From positions 1-15,666 of the forward strand of contig CACYHJ010000074.1 in the NCBI GenBank assembly GCA_902774165.1: a DNA stretch of 15,666 nucleotides. The letters are read 5' to 3'. Below, piece after piece: positions 8,367 to 15,559 of the stretch (positions are counted from its first letter, which is position 1; each line of letters opens with the position of its first letter). The position numbers were made by a program, and so were the translations under genes. A model generated the notes under the pieces. It had not been told where the DNA came from, did not search any database, and worked only from the letters and a program-made list of their open reading frames with translations. This DNA comes from Oscillospiraceae bacterium. Lineage in GTDB: Bacteria > Bacillota > Clostridia > Oscillospirales > Acutalibacteraceae.

Positions 8367-8395
8367 ATTATACAACCGTCCGATCTGTTTGTCAA
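8367..8395 (-). promoter_or_regulatory. glnA promoter (sigma-A consensus)
   Basis: Minus strand TTGACA (8395-8390), a 17-bp spacer and TATAAT (8372-8367). This is an exact consensus match; the start of transcription is expected near 8360, about 150 bases before the glnA ATG. Confidence 0.88.
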
Positions 8396-8417
8396 GCCCC
8401 AAATTCAAAAATTTCTC

Positions 8418-8446
8418 TTGACAAATCGGAGCGGACGGAATATAAT
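8418..8446 (+). promoter_or_regulatory. glt operon promoter (sigma-A consensus)
   Basis: TTGACA (8418-8423), a 17-bp spacer and TATAAT (8441-8446). Exact consensus; transcription should begin near 8453 and leads into the hairpin at 8461. Confidence 0.88.
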
Positions 8447-8460
8447 GAGCGCAAATGGAC

Positions 8461-8506
8461 AAAGACGTTCATCCCCCGCGGGATGGGCGTCTTTTCTTTT
8501 TATTTT
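8461..8506 (+). terminator. glt leader terminator / attenuator
   Basis: AAAGACGTTCATCCC (8461-8475) pairs with GGGATGGGCGTCTTT (8480-8494) over 15 bp, including two G-U pairs that exist only in the plus-strand RNA. The loop is CCGC and TCTTTTTATTTT follows. It starts about 8 bases from the predicted transcription start, so most initiations from this promoter would stop at about 45-55 nt unless terminator formation is prevented. Confidence 0.75.
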
Positions 8507-8581
8507 GATGATTCGCCGACTCCGGCGAAACAGAACGGAAGCGCCTCCGGGACGCTTTCAGACGAAAGGAACTGATCGGCA

Positions 8582-8965
8582 ATGAAAAAAGAAGGTCAGG
8601 TGCGCATCCCCTCCGGCTGCGCCGTGGCGGCGGTGATCGCCCGGGACGGCGAGCGGATGAGCGGCAGCTGCGTCGCGGACGCCATGGTCCCCATGCACGA
8701 GCGGTCCAACGGCCTGGGCGGCGGCTTCGCCGGTTACGGCATCTATCCGGAATATAAGGATTTCTACGCGTTTCACTTTTTCTTTGATTCCCGCGCGACG
8801 CGCAAGGAATGCGAGGCGTTTCTCAAGGAGCGGTTCGAGATCGTACAGTCGGAGATCATTCCCACCCGCAAGACGCCCGCCATCACCGACGAGCCGATCA
8901 TCTGGCGTTATTTTGCCGCGCCGCTGCAGTCGGAGCTGCGCATATGGGCGCGTTCAAGGCGGTAG
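8582..8965 (+). CDS. GOGAT amidotransferase, N-terminal fragment
   Basis: 127 aa. This is the first part of the class II glutamine amidotransferase that supplies ammonia to the split glutamate synthase. RIPSG|CAVAAVI places the Ntn nucleophile at Cys13, after a short leader probably removed by autoprocessing as in GltB. RSNGLGGGFAGYGIYPEYKD and PIIWRYFAAPLQSEL follow the family. After about residue 119 the frame shifts and ends in IWARSRR. Related proteins, as I remember them, carry roughly 30-35 more residues here before (M)GxFKAVGYPED, so both a deletion and a frameshift seem to have occurred near 8937-8946. The rest continues in another frame at 8944. Ribosome site AAAGGAA about ten bases upstream. 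First gene of the glt operon; probably a broken subunit, unless the pieces reassemble or the break is a sequencing error. Confidence 0.75.
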   Translation: MKKEGQVRIPSGCAVAAVIARDGERMSGSCVADAMVPMHERSNGLGGGFAGYGIYPEYKDFYAFHFFFDSRATRKECEAFLKERFEIVQSEIIPTRKTPAITDEPIIWRYFAAPLQSELRIWARSRR

Positions 8966-9585
8966 GTTATCCGGAGGACGTGGGCGCCTTCTACCGGCTG
9001 GAGGAATACGGCGGCTACGCGTGGACCGCCCACGGCAGATACCCGACCAACACCCCCGGCTGGTGGGGCGGCGCGCATCCCTTCACGCTGCTGGATTACT
9101 CTGTGGTGCATAACGGCGAGATCTCTTCTTACGACGCGAACCGCCGGTTTATCGAGATGTACGGTTATAAATGCTCCCTGCAGACCGATACCGAGGTCAT
9201 CACCTATATGATGGATTATCTTGTGCGGGTACAGGGACTGACGCTGAAAGAGGCCGCCAACGTGATCGCCGCGCCCTTCTGGAGCACCATCGAGGCGCAG
9301 AAGGATCCGGCGCTGAAAGAGCGTTACGCGTTTCTGCGCACCGTGTTCCCGGGCCTTCTCGTGACGGGACCGTTTTCGATCATTCTCGGCTTTACCGGCG
9401 GCCTGATGGCGCTGAACGACCGGCTGAAGCTGCGCAGCATGGTGGTGGGCGAAAAGGGCGAAAAGGTCTATATCGCCAGCGAGGAGGCGGCGATCCGCGT
9501 GATGGAACCCGACGCGGAAAACATCTGGGCTCCCGCCGGCGGCGAGCCGGTGATCGTTCGGGTAAAGGAGGGCGTCGAGGTATGA
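8944..9585 (+). CDS. GOGAT amidotransferase, C-terminal fragment
   Basis: 213 aa from ATG 8944, in a different frame from the preceding fragment and overlapping its end by 22 bp. It begins MGAFKAVGYPEDVG and contains the glutamine-site stretches WTAHGRYPTNTPGWWGGAHPF and SVVHNGEISSYDANRR, then TDTEVITYMMDYL, GPFSIILGFTGGLMALNDRLKLR and YIASEEAAIRVMEPD. It ends normally for the family (GGEPVIVRVKEGVEV). A GGAG eight bases before ATG 8944 could allow separate initiation, though this may be chance. It lacks the nucleophilic cysteine, so alone it cannot hydrolyse glutamine. Its stop overlaps the next start (ATGA), showing the translational coupling of the operon is intact downstream of the break. 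Confidence 0.75.
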   Translation: MGAFKAVGYPEDVGAFYRLEEYGGYAWTAHGRYPTNTPGWWGGAHPFTLLDYSVVHNGEISSYDANRRFIEMYGYKCSLQTDTEVITYMMDYLVRVQGLTLKEAANVIAAPFWSTIEAQKDPALKERYAFLRTVFPGLLVTGPFSIILGFTGGLMALNDRLKLRSMVVGEKGEKVYIASEEAAIRVMEPDAENIWAPAGGEPVIVRVKEGVEV

Positions 9586-11087
9586 GCGTGGATTTTATCT
9601 ACCCGGAATTTGAGGTGGTGCGCAACGAAAACCGCTGCGTCGCCTGCCGGGTCTGCGAGCGGCAGTGCGCCAACGAGGTGCATTCGTATTCCCCGGAGCG
9701 GGGCGTGATGGTCAGCGACGAGGCGAAATGCGTCAACTGCCAGCGCTGCGTCTCCCTCTGTCCCACCCGGGCGCTGAAGATCGTGAAAAGCGACTGCGTG
9801 TTGCGGGAGAACGCCAACTGGCAGAACGACACGATCCGTGAAATCTACAAGCAGGCGGGCAGCGGCGGCGTGCTGCTGTCCTCCATGGGCAACCCGAAGC
9901 CCCTGCCGGTGTATTGGGATAAGATCCTGATCAACGCCTCGCAGGTGACCAACCCGCCCATCGACCCGCTGCGGGAGCCGATGGAAACGCGGGTGTTCTT
10001 AGGCAAAAAGCCCGACAGAATCGAACGGAACGCAGACGGGACGCTGAAGACCGACCTGCCGCCGCAGATCGAGCTCTCCATGCCGGTGATGTTCTCGGCG
10101 ATGAGCTACGGCTCCATCAGCTACAACGCCCACGCGTCCCTCGCCCGCGCGGCGCAGGCGCTGGGGATCCTCTACAACACCGGCGAGGGCGGCCTGCACG
10201 AGGATTTTTACCGCTACGGCGAAAACACGGTGGTGCAGGTGGCAAGCGGCCGCTTCGGCGTGCATGAAAAATACCTGGAGGCCGGCGCGGCGATCGAAAT
10301 CAAAATGGGCCAGGGCGCAAAGCCCGGCATCGGCGGGCATCTGCCCGGCGCGAAGATCGTGGGCGACGTGTCGCGCACCCGCATGATCCCCGAGGGGTCC
10401 GACGCGATCTCCCCCGCCCCGCACCATGATATTTATTCCATCGAAGACCTGCGCCAGCTCGTCTTCTCCCTGAAGGAAGCGACGGATTACAAAAAGCCCG
10501 TGATCGTCAAGGTAGCGGCGGTGCACAATATCGCCGCCATCGCCAGCGGGATCGCCCGCAGCGGCGCGGACGTGATCGCCATCGACGGCTTCCGGGGCGG
10601 CACCGGCGCGGCGCCCACGCGCATCCGCGACAACGTGGGCATTCCCATCGAGCTTGCGCTGGCGGCAGTGGATCAGCGTCTGCGCGACGAGGGCATCCGC
10701 AACAACGTCTCGCTGGTGGTCGGCGGCTCCATCCGCAGCGCATCGGACGTGGTCAAGGCCGTGGCGCTGGGCGCGGACGCCTGTTATATCGCCACCGCGG
10801 CGCTGCTGGCGCTGGGCTGCCATCTCTGCCGCACCTGTCAGAGCGGCAGGTGCAACTGGGGCATTGCGACCCAGCGGCCGGATCTGGTGAAGCGGCTGAA
10901 TCCCGAAATCGGCAGCGAGCGGCTTGTAAACCTGATGAACGCCTGGCGGCATGAGATCAAGGAGCTGATGGGCGGTATGGGCATCAATTCCATCGAGGCG
11001 CTGCGGGGCAACCGGCTGATGCTGCGGGGAATCGGCATGACGGAAAAAGAACTGGAGATCCTGGGGATCTCCCACGCGGGGGAATGA
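9582..11087 (+). CDS. gltB: Glutamate synthase core, ferredoxin + FMN domain
   Basis: 501 aa. It reduces the 2-oxoglutarate/glutamine-derived imine to glutamate in the cytoplasm. Residues 1-70 hold two 4Fe-4S clusters (C19xxCxxCxxxC29 and C50xxCxxCxxxC60-P). The rest is the FMN-binding TIM-barrel synthase: FSAMSYGSISYNAH, NTGEGG, MGQGAKPGIGGHLPG, RMIPEGSDAISPAPHHDIYSIEDL, IDGFRGGTGAAPTR, and the cysteine cluster CHLCRTCQSGRC for the 3Fe-4S site. This is the archaeal/clostridial domain arrangement, in which amidotransferase, synthase and GXGXG domains of large GltB are separate proteins. ATGA overlap with the upstream fragment; 3-bp gap to the next gene. The gene symbol is by analogy to the central domain of GltB. 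Confidence 0.93.
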   Translation: MSVDFIYPEFEVVRNENRCVACRVCERQCANEVHSYSPERGVMVSDEAKCVNCQRCVSLCPTRALKIVKSDCVLRENANWQNDTIREIYKQAGSGGVLLSSMGNPKPLPVYWDKILINASQVTNPPIDPLREPMETRVFLGKKPDRIERNADGTLKTDLPPQIELSMPVMFSAMSYGSISYNAHASLARAAQALGILYNTGEGGLHEDFYRYGENTVVQVASGRFGVHEKYLEAGAAIEIKMGQGAKPGIGGHLPGAKIVGDVSRTRMIPEGSDAISPAPHHDIYSIEDLRQLVFSLKEATDYKKPVIVKVAAVHNIAAIASGIARSGADVIAIDGFRGGTGAAPTRIRDNVGIPIELALAAVDQRLRDEGIRNNVSLVVGGSIRSASDVVKAVALGADACYIATAALLALGCHLCRTCQSGRCNWGIATQRPDLVKRLNPEIGSERLVNLMNAWRHEIKELMGGMGINSIEALRGNRLMLRGIGMTEKELEILGISHAGE

Positions 11088-11090
11088 GTT

Positions 11091-11531
11091 ATGAAACGGG
11101 TTTATGTGAACGAGGAATGGTGCCTGGGGTGCCGCCTGTGCGAATACAACTGCGCCTTCGCGAATTCCGGCAAGAGCGATATGGCGCTGGCGCTCAAGGG
11201 CAAAAGAATCTATCCGCGCATCCACGTGGAGGGAAACGAACGAATCACCTTCGCGGTCTCCTGCCGCCACTGCGACGACCCGATCTGCCTGAAAAGCTGT
11301 ATCGCCGGCGCGATCTCGAAGACCGACGGCGTGGTGCGGATCGACCGGGACAAATGCGTCGGGTGCCTGACCTGCGTGCTGGTCTGCCCCTACGGGGCGC
11401 TGACCCCGGGCGAGGACGGCGTGATGCAGAAATGCGAGCTCTGCCTGCAAAATTCCTGCGGCGCGCCGGCTTGCGTAACGGGCTGCCCGAACCGGGCGAT
11501 CGTTTATGAAGAAAGGGGCGGGGACGCATGA
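11091..11531 (+). CDS. Four-cluster 4Fe-4S electron carrier protein
   Basis: 146 aa ferredoxin-like protein of the CooF/HycB type. Sixteen or more cysteines fall into four groups: C11xxCxxCxxxC21, C58xxC61xxxxC66xxxC70, C89xxCxxCxxxC99-P and C115xxC118 with C123/C128/C132-P. It starts 3 bp after the synthase core and overlaps the oxidoreductase start by ATGA. It most likely relays electrons from the FAD subunit to the synthase core, replacing the Fe-S part of bacterial GltD. No membrane segment. Whether the ultimate donor is NAD(P)H or reduced ferredoxin cannot be told from sequence. Confidence 0.88.
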   Translation: MKRVYVNEEWCLGCRLCEYNCAFANSGKSDMALALKGKRIYPRIHVEGNERITFAVSCRHCDDPICLKSCIAGAISKTDGVVRIDRDKCVGCLTCVLVCPYGALTPGEDGVMQKCELCLQNSCGAPACVTGCPNRAIVYEERGGDA

Positions 11532-12763
11532 AACGATACGTGATCGCCGGCAACGGCGCGGCGGCGGCGGGCTGCATCGAAGGGATCCGCTCCGTCGACG
11601 CGGCGGGAGAGATCGTCGTGATCTCCGAGGAAAAGCATCCGGTCTACGGCAGGCCGCTGATCTCCTATTATCTGGAGGGGAAGACGGATCTTCCCCATAT
11701 GAATTACCGCGGCGCGGATTTCTATGAGAAAAACGGCTGCCGGGTGCTTTACGGCAGAAGGGCGGTTTCCATCGACCCGGAAACGCATGCGGTAACGCTC
11801 GACGACGAAACGCAGCTTGCTTACGACGCGCTCTGCGTCGCGACCGGCTCGTCGCCCTTTGTGCCGCCCTTTGAGGGGCTGGAAACGGTTGCAAACAAAT
11901 TCTCATTTATGACGCTGGACGACGCGATGGCGCTGAAACAGGCGGCCGGACAGACTTCCCGCGTGCTGATCGTCGGCGCGGGGCTGATCGGGCTTAAATG
12001 CGCCGAGGGCCTTGCCGGCAGCGTCGGGGAGATCACGGTCTGCGATCTTGCGGACCGGGTGCTCTCCAGCGTGCTGGACGCGGAATGCGCGGCGCTGATG
12101 CAGCGGCGCCTTGAGGCGAACGGGATCCGCTTCCTTCTGGGCGACAGCGCGGCGCGGTTCGAAGGCAACGCGGCGGTGATGCGCGGCGGCAGCCGGGTCG
12201 AATTTGATCTTCTCGTGCTCTGCGTGGGCGTGCGGGCAAACACGGCGCTTGTAAAAAACGCGGGCGGCGAGGTCGGCAGAGGGATCGCCGTGGATGAAAA
12301 AATGCGGACATCCCTTGCGGATGTTTACGCCGCCGGGGACTGCACCGAGAGCGTGGATATCTCCTGCGGGACGCGGAAAATCATGGCGCTGATGCCAAAC
12401 GCATATCTGCAGGGACATGCCGCGGGCGTGAATATGGCGGGCGGAAACGCGGTGTTCGACAACGCGATCCCCATGAATTCCGTGGGCTTTTTCGGTCTGC
12501 ACGCCATGACCGCCGGGAGCTACGACGGCGAAGCGTATGAAGAAAAGGACGACGGGCATATCCGCCGCCTTTATGTGAAGGACGGTCTGCTGAAGGGCTT
12601 TATGCTGATCGGCGGATTCGAGCGGGCGGGGATCTACACCGCGCTGATCCGTGAAAAAACACCGCTCGCGGAGCTGGACTTCGAGCTTCTGAAGACCGGG
12701 GCGACCACGGCGGCGTTCCCTGCTGCGGAACGAAAAATCAAATTCGGAGGTGCAGTATCATGA
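11528..12763 (+). CDS. FAD/NAD(P)-dependent oxidoreductase (GOGAT partner)
   Basis: 411 aa pyridine nucleotide-disulfide-type flavoprotein. The FAD Rossmann motif is unusual in sequence but valid (AGNGAAAAG, residues 7-15). The NAD(P) motif is VLIVGAGLIGLKCAEGL (146-162), and the second FAD contact is VYAAGD (267-271). ALCVATGSSP is also typical. No redox-active CxxC is present, so it resembles NirB N-terminal/rubredoxin-reductase-like enzymes rather than GltD or thioredoxin reductase. It is coupled by ATGA overlaps on both sides, so it is almost certainly a subunit of the glutamate synthase complex feeding electrons through the 4Fe-4S protein. Specificity for NADH or NADPH is not decided. 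Confidence 0.9.
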   Translation: MKRYVIAGNGAAAAGCIEGIRSVDAAGEIVVISEEKHPVYGRPLISYYLEGKTDLPHMNYRGADFYEKNGCRVLYGRRAVSIDPETHAVTLDDETQLAYDALCVATGSSPFVPPFEGLETVANKFSFMTLDDAMALKQAAGQTSRVLIVGAGLIGLKCAEGLAGSVGEITVCDLADRVLSSVLDAECAALMQRRLEANGIRFLLGDSAARFEGNAAVMRGGSRVEFDLLVLCVGVRANTALVKNAGGEVGRGIAVDEKMRTSLADVYAAGDCTESVDISCGTRKIMALMPNAYLQGHAAGVNMAGGNAVFDNAIPMNSVGFFGLHAMTAGSYDGEAYEEKDDGHIRRLYVKDGLLKGFMLIGGFERAGIYTALIREKTPLAELDFELLKTGATTAAFPAAERKIKFGGAVS

Positions 12764-13482
12764 CGCGCATCGATGCGGGAACGCTTGACCACAGAGCGCT
12801 GAACGAGGCGCTGCGGGCGGCGGAGAAGGACTGCGCCGTGACCGGCTGTCTCGGGCAGCGGTTTCTCGGCGCGGGCATGGCGGAAAAGAATATTACCGTG
12901 GAGGGCGTGCCGGGCAACGCGCTGGGGGCTTACCTCAACGGCGCGCAGATCACCGTGCGAGGCAACGCGCAGGACGCGGTGGGCGACACCATGAACGCCG
13001 GAAAAATCACCGTCCACGGCAGCGTGGGCGACGCGGCGGGCTACGCCATGCGGGGCGGAAAGATCTACGTCCGGGGCGACGCGGGTTACCGGGCGGGGAT
13101 CCACATGAAAGCCTATAAAGAAAAAAAGCCGCTGATGGTCATCGGCGGCGCGGCGGGCAGCTTTCTGGGCGAATATCAGGCGGGCGGAACCATCGTCGTG
13201 CTGGGTCTCGGAGAATCGAAAAAGAAGATCGTGGGCAACTTCCCCTGCACGGGGATGCACGGCGGCAGGATGATCCTGCGGTCGGACTGCAAGGGCGTGA
13301 CGTTCCCCCCGCAGGTCACCGCGCGGCCGGCGACGCAGGAAGAGCTCGGGGAGATCCGGGAAATGCTGTCGGAATACTGCGGCGTGTTCGGGATCGACCC
13401 CGACGGGCTGATGAACGCCCCGTTCACCGTCGTCACTCCCGACAGCGGGAACCCCTACCGGCAGATGTACGTCGCCAACTGA
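12760..13482 (+). CDS. Glutamate synthase GXGXG (alpha-3) domain protein
   Basis: 240 aa right-handed beta-helix domain corresponding to the C-terminus of large GltB. Repeated G-x-x-x-G turns are visible: ENITVEGVPGNALGAYLNGAQITVRGNAQDAVG-type periodicity through residues ~43-145, then GIHMKAYKEKKPLMVIGGAAGSFLGEYQAGG and GTGMHGGRMI-like NFPCTGMHGGRM. In GltB this domain is structural and holds the amidotransferase and synthase halves together. It is the last gene of the operon, overlapping the oxidoreductase stop by ATGA and followed after about 65 bp by a strong terminator. Confidence 0.92.
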   Translation: MTRIDAGTLDHRALNEALRAAEKDCAVTGCLGQRFLGAGMAEKNITVEGVPGNALGAYLNGAQITVRGNAQDAVGDTMNAGKITVHGSVGDAAGYAMRGGKIYVRGDAGYRAGIHMKAYKEKKPLMVIGGAAGSFLGEYQAGGTIVVLGLGESKKKIVGNFPCTGMHGGRMILRSDCKGVTFPPQVTARPATQEELGEIREMLSEYCGVFGIDPDGLMNAPFTVVTPDSGNPYRQMYVAN

Positions 13483-13548
13483 ACGCGCGCCTTTCTCTGT
13501 TTTTGGATTGTCGCTTCGGTATTCGGTCAGATTGCCTGTAAGATACAC

Positions 13549-13582
13549 AAACACCGCACAGCCCGGGCTGTGCGGTGTTTTT
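13549..13582 (+). terminator. glt operon terminator
   Basis: Perfect 16+16 bp palindrome, AAACACCGCACAGCCC (13549-13564) / GGGCTGTGCGGTGTTT (13565-13580), ending in five T. It closes the glt operon. It may also stop the convergent nucleotidase transcript, though the minus-strand U-run is only three long. Confidence 0.9.
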
Positions 13583-13623
13583 CATATTAATGGCTGTTTA
13601 TCTGAAAAGTCGGTTCCGTACAG

Positions 13624-15495
13624 TCACGAATGAACGACGATTCTGCCCTGACCTGTCAGTTCCGCGTATTCCTCGCCGGGAGCGCCGCCGAGCGTATCGA
13701 CGATATAGCTGATAAGCGCCTGACTGTCGGTCATTATTCTCTCGCGCACCACCTCGGCGCCGGCAAACGCGGTATAACCGTCGCCGTTTTGAATCAGGAT
13801 ATAATTGGTGCCGCCGACGGAATAGGTCGCGGCCGGGTCGATGGGTTTGCCGCCTATCGTGACGTTCTTGACGCGGCGCTCACCCTCTATGCCGGTCATC
13901 ATCCCGTGTTCATCCGCAACACAGCCGGAGGGGACGGACGCGTCGATCTCATAAGTCATGCCGGCTACCTGCAGGAAGCCTCCGCTTTGCTCCGGAACCC
14001 CCTTCGAGCCCCATTCAAGCGCGTCGAGCAGCTGCTGACCAGTCACGTTTACAACGCACAATTCGTTTCCGAACGGCAATACGCTTATGATATCCCCGTA
14101 GGTGATATCACCCTTTTCTATATTCATCCGCACGCCGCCGCCGTTGACGATGGCGATGTCGGCGTGTGTCGCGGCGAGGACGGCGTCGGCGCACAGATCG
14201 CCTAAGTTCGTCTCAGCCCTGCGGATCATGCGTATCGGTTTGCCGATATCGTCGGTGGCGACCGGGTCGTATATCGTGAGCACGTAGGGTGTGCTGCCGA
14301 CGACCTTTTCAAGCTGGTTGTTCAGATCTTCCGTGACCTCTTCTATTTTAGCGCTTACGTCGTTTCTGATTCCCAGAAGCTCCGGCGCGCTTTTGCTGTT
14401 GTTCCAGGTCCAGATATTTGTGTCCGTTATGCCGTCCTTGGGTGATATCATGGAATAACCTATGCAGTTGAGCTTTGTGCCGCAGGCGGAACGGACCACG
14501 TCCTGCCCGTCCTTATTTTTCATAACGACCTGCTCGGTATCGTGGGTGTGACCGTCAAGGAATACGTCTATGCCGTTTGTATGCGAGATGACGTCGGCGT
14601 AGGTAAACGGAGCGTCGACGGCGTCCATGCCCATATGTCCCATGACGTATACATATTCCGCGCCGTCCGCCCTGGCGGCGTCGACGGCGGTCTGTACGGC
14701 TTCATACAGCCTCTCGCCGTCGGCGTCGCGCATGAAGTCGTAGATGTACTCGCCCGCATCGTTCTGGAAATACGCCGGCGTGGACGTTGTGATCGTATGC
14801 GGCGTGGTGACGCCCACAAAGCCGATCTTTATGCCGGCAGCCTCTTTGATAACGTACGGCTCAAAAATGTGCTCGCCGTTCTTGGTTATATTGCAGCTGA
14901 TATACTGATGGTTTGCTTTTTCGGCAAGCTCCAGAAAACGGTCGGTGGAATAGTCGAACTCGTGATTTCCGGGGATCGCGACGTCGTAGCCAACGGCGTT
15001 CATAAGGTCGATCATGGCCTCGCCCTTTGTGAGCGTGCCCAGATTCTCGCCCTGAATGGCGTCGCCGTCGTCGACAAGCAGGGTGGTATAGCCCTGTTGT
15101 TCAAGGGTTTCCCTGACCTGAACAAGCCCGGCCAATCCGAAGCCCTTGTCTATGCCGCAATGGATGTCGGAGGTGAAAAGAATGACGACTTCGCCGTTTT
15201 TCTCCGCAGGGACGGGCTCTTCGGCGAACGTCTCCAATTTCGCGGAAACACGCAGGATCATCCTGGCGTCGTCGGCACGCACCTTTCCGTTGCCGTCGAC
15301 GTCCGCCGCCGCTTTCTGCTGATCGGTAAGCTCCGCCAACTTCGCGGAAGCGCGCAGAGCCAGACGGGCGTCCCCTGCCATGACTTTGCCGTCGCCGCTG
15401 ACGTCGCCGGTGGAATACAGCTCCGCGGCGCGGGCAAACGTGAGCAGGGATACCGCAAGCACCAGAGCCAGCAGAATTGAAACGATTTTTCTCAT
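13624..15495 (-). CDS. Secreted dockerin-5'-nucleotidase metallophosphatase
   Basis: 623 aa from ATG 15495, chosen over GTG 15504 because GGAG sits eight bases before the ATG. Residues 1-23 are a signal peptide (MRKIVSILLALVLAVSLL, cleavage near ARA). Residues ~29-90 are a type I dockerin with two calcium-binding repeats (GDVSGDGKVMAGDARLALR and DVDGNGKVRADDARMILR). Then comes the calcineurin-like phosphatase with its metal motifs FTSDIH (107-112), DDGDAIQ, GNHEFD (176-181), GHMGMD and DGHTHD, followed by the 5'-nucleotidase C-terminal domain (ETNLGDLCADA, IVNGGGVR, LPFGNELCVV, GGTNYILIQNGDGYTAF). Likely hydrolyses extracellular nucleotides or 2',3'-cyclic phosphodiesters for phosphate or nucleoside scavenging. 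The dockerin suggests attachment to a cohesin scaffold at the cell surface. Transcribed alone and unrelated to the neighbouring nitrogen operon. Confidence 0.92.
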   Translation of the reverse strand: MRKIVSILLALVLAVSLLTFARAAELYSTGDVSGDGKVMAGDARLALRASAKLAELTDQQKAAADVDGNGKVRADDARMILRVSAKLETFAEEPVPAEKNGEVVILFTSDIHCGIDKGFGLAGLVQVRETLEQQGYTTLLVDDGDAIQGENLGTLTKGEAMIDLMNAVGYDVAIPGNHEFDYSTDRFLELAEKANHQYISCNITKNGEHIFEPYVIKEAAGIKIGFVGVTTPHTITTSTPAYFQNDAGEYIYDFMRDADGERLYEAVQTAVDAARADGAEYVYVMGHMGMDAVDAPFTYADVISHTNGIDVFLDGHTHDTEQVVMKNKDGQDVVRSACGTKLNCIGYSMISPKDGITDTNIWTWNNSKSAPELLGIRNDVSAKIEEVTEDLNNQLEKVVGSTPYVLTIYDPVATDDIGKPIRMIRRAETNLGDLCADAVLAATHADIAIVNGGGVRMNIEKGDITYGDIISVLPFGNELCVVNVTGQQLLDALEWGSKGVPEQSGGFLQVAGMTYEIDASVPSGCVADEHGMMTGIEGERRVKNVTIGGKPIDPAATYSVGGTNYILIQNGDGYTAFAGAEVVRERIMTDSQALISYIVDTLGGAPGEEYAELTGQGRIVVHS

Positions 15496-15529
15496 TGAAA
15501 ACACTCCATTCAGACACGTTTTGTATAAT

Positions 15530-15559
15530 ATATTATCATATCTTAAGTATAATAATCAA
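15530..15559 (-). promoter_or_regulatory. Possible nucleotidase promoter
   Basis: AT-rich region upstream of the nucleotidase. TTGATT (15559-15554) lies 18 bp from TAATAT (15535-15530), which is preceded by TG as in an extended -10. Several overlapping AT hexamers make the exact choice uncertain. Confidence 0.4.

Larger units (their letters stand above)
8211..8581. promoter_or_regulatory. Divergent glnA / glt control region
   Basis: 371 bp without a gene. It contains back-to-back consensus promoters whose -35 boxes are 22 bp apart, a small dyad between them (AAATT-CAAA-AATTT, 8401-8414), and early terminators in both leaders. The downstream part of the glt leader also has a 6-bp hairpin, TTCGCC-GACTCC-GGCGAA (8513-8530), and ends with AAAGGAA ahead of ATG 8582. 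Confidence 0.8.

Noticed and set aside
8211..8462. N-terminal extension of glutamine synthetase
   Set aside because: It would translate through the glnA promoter and two terminator hairpins; the family start MKTVPSYFG has its own ribosome site.
9999..11906. 635-codon open frame on the minus strand opposite the glt genes
   Set aside because: Antisense shadow across three real genes, including their junctions; low-complexity Arg/Ala/Asp-rich translation.
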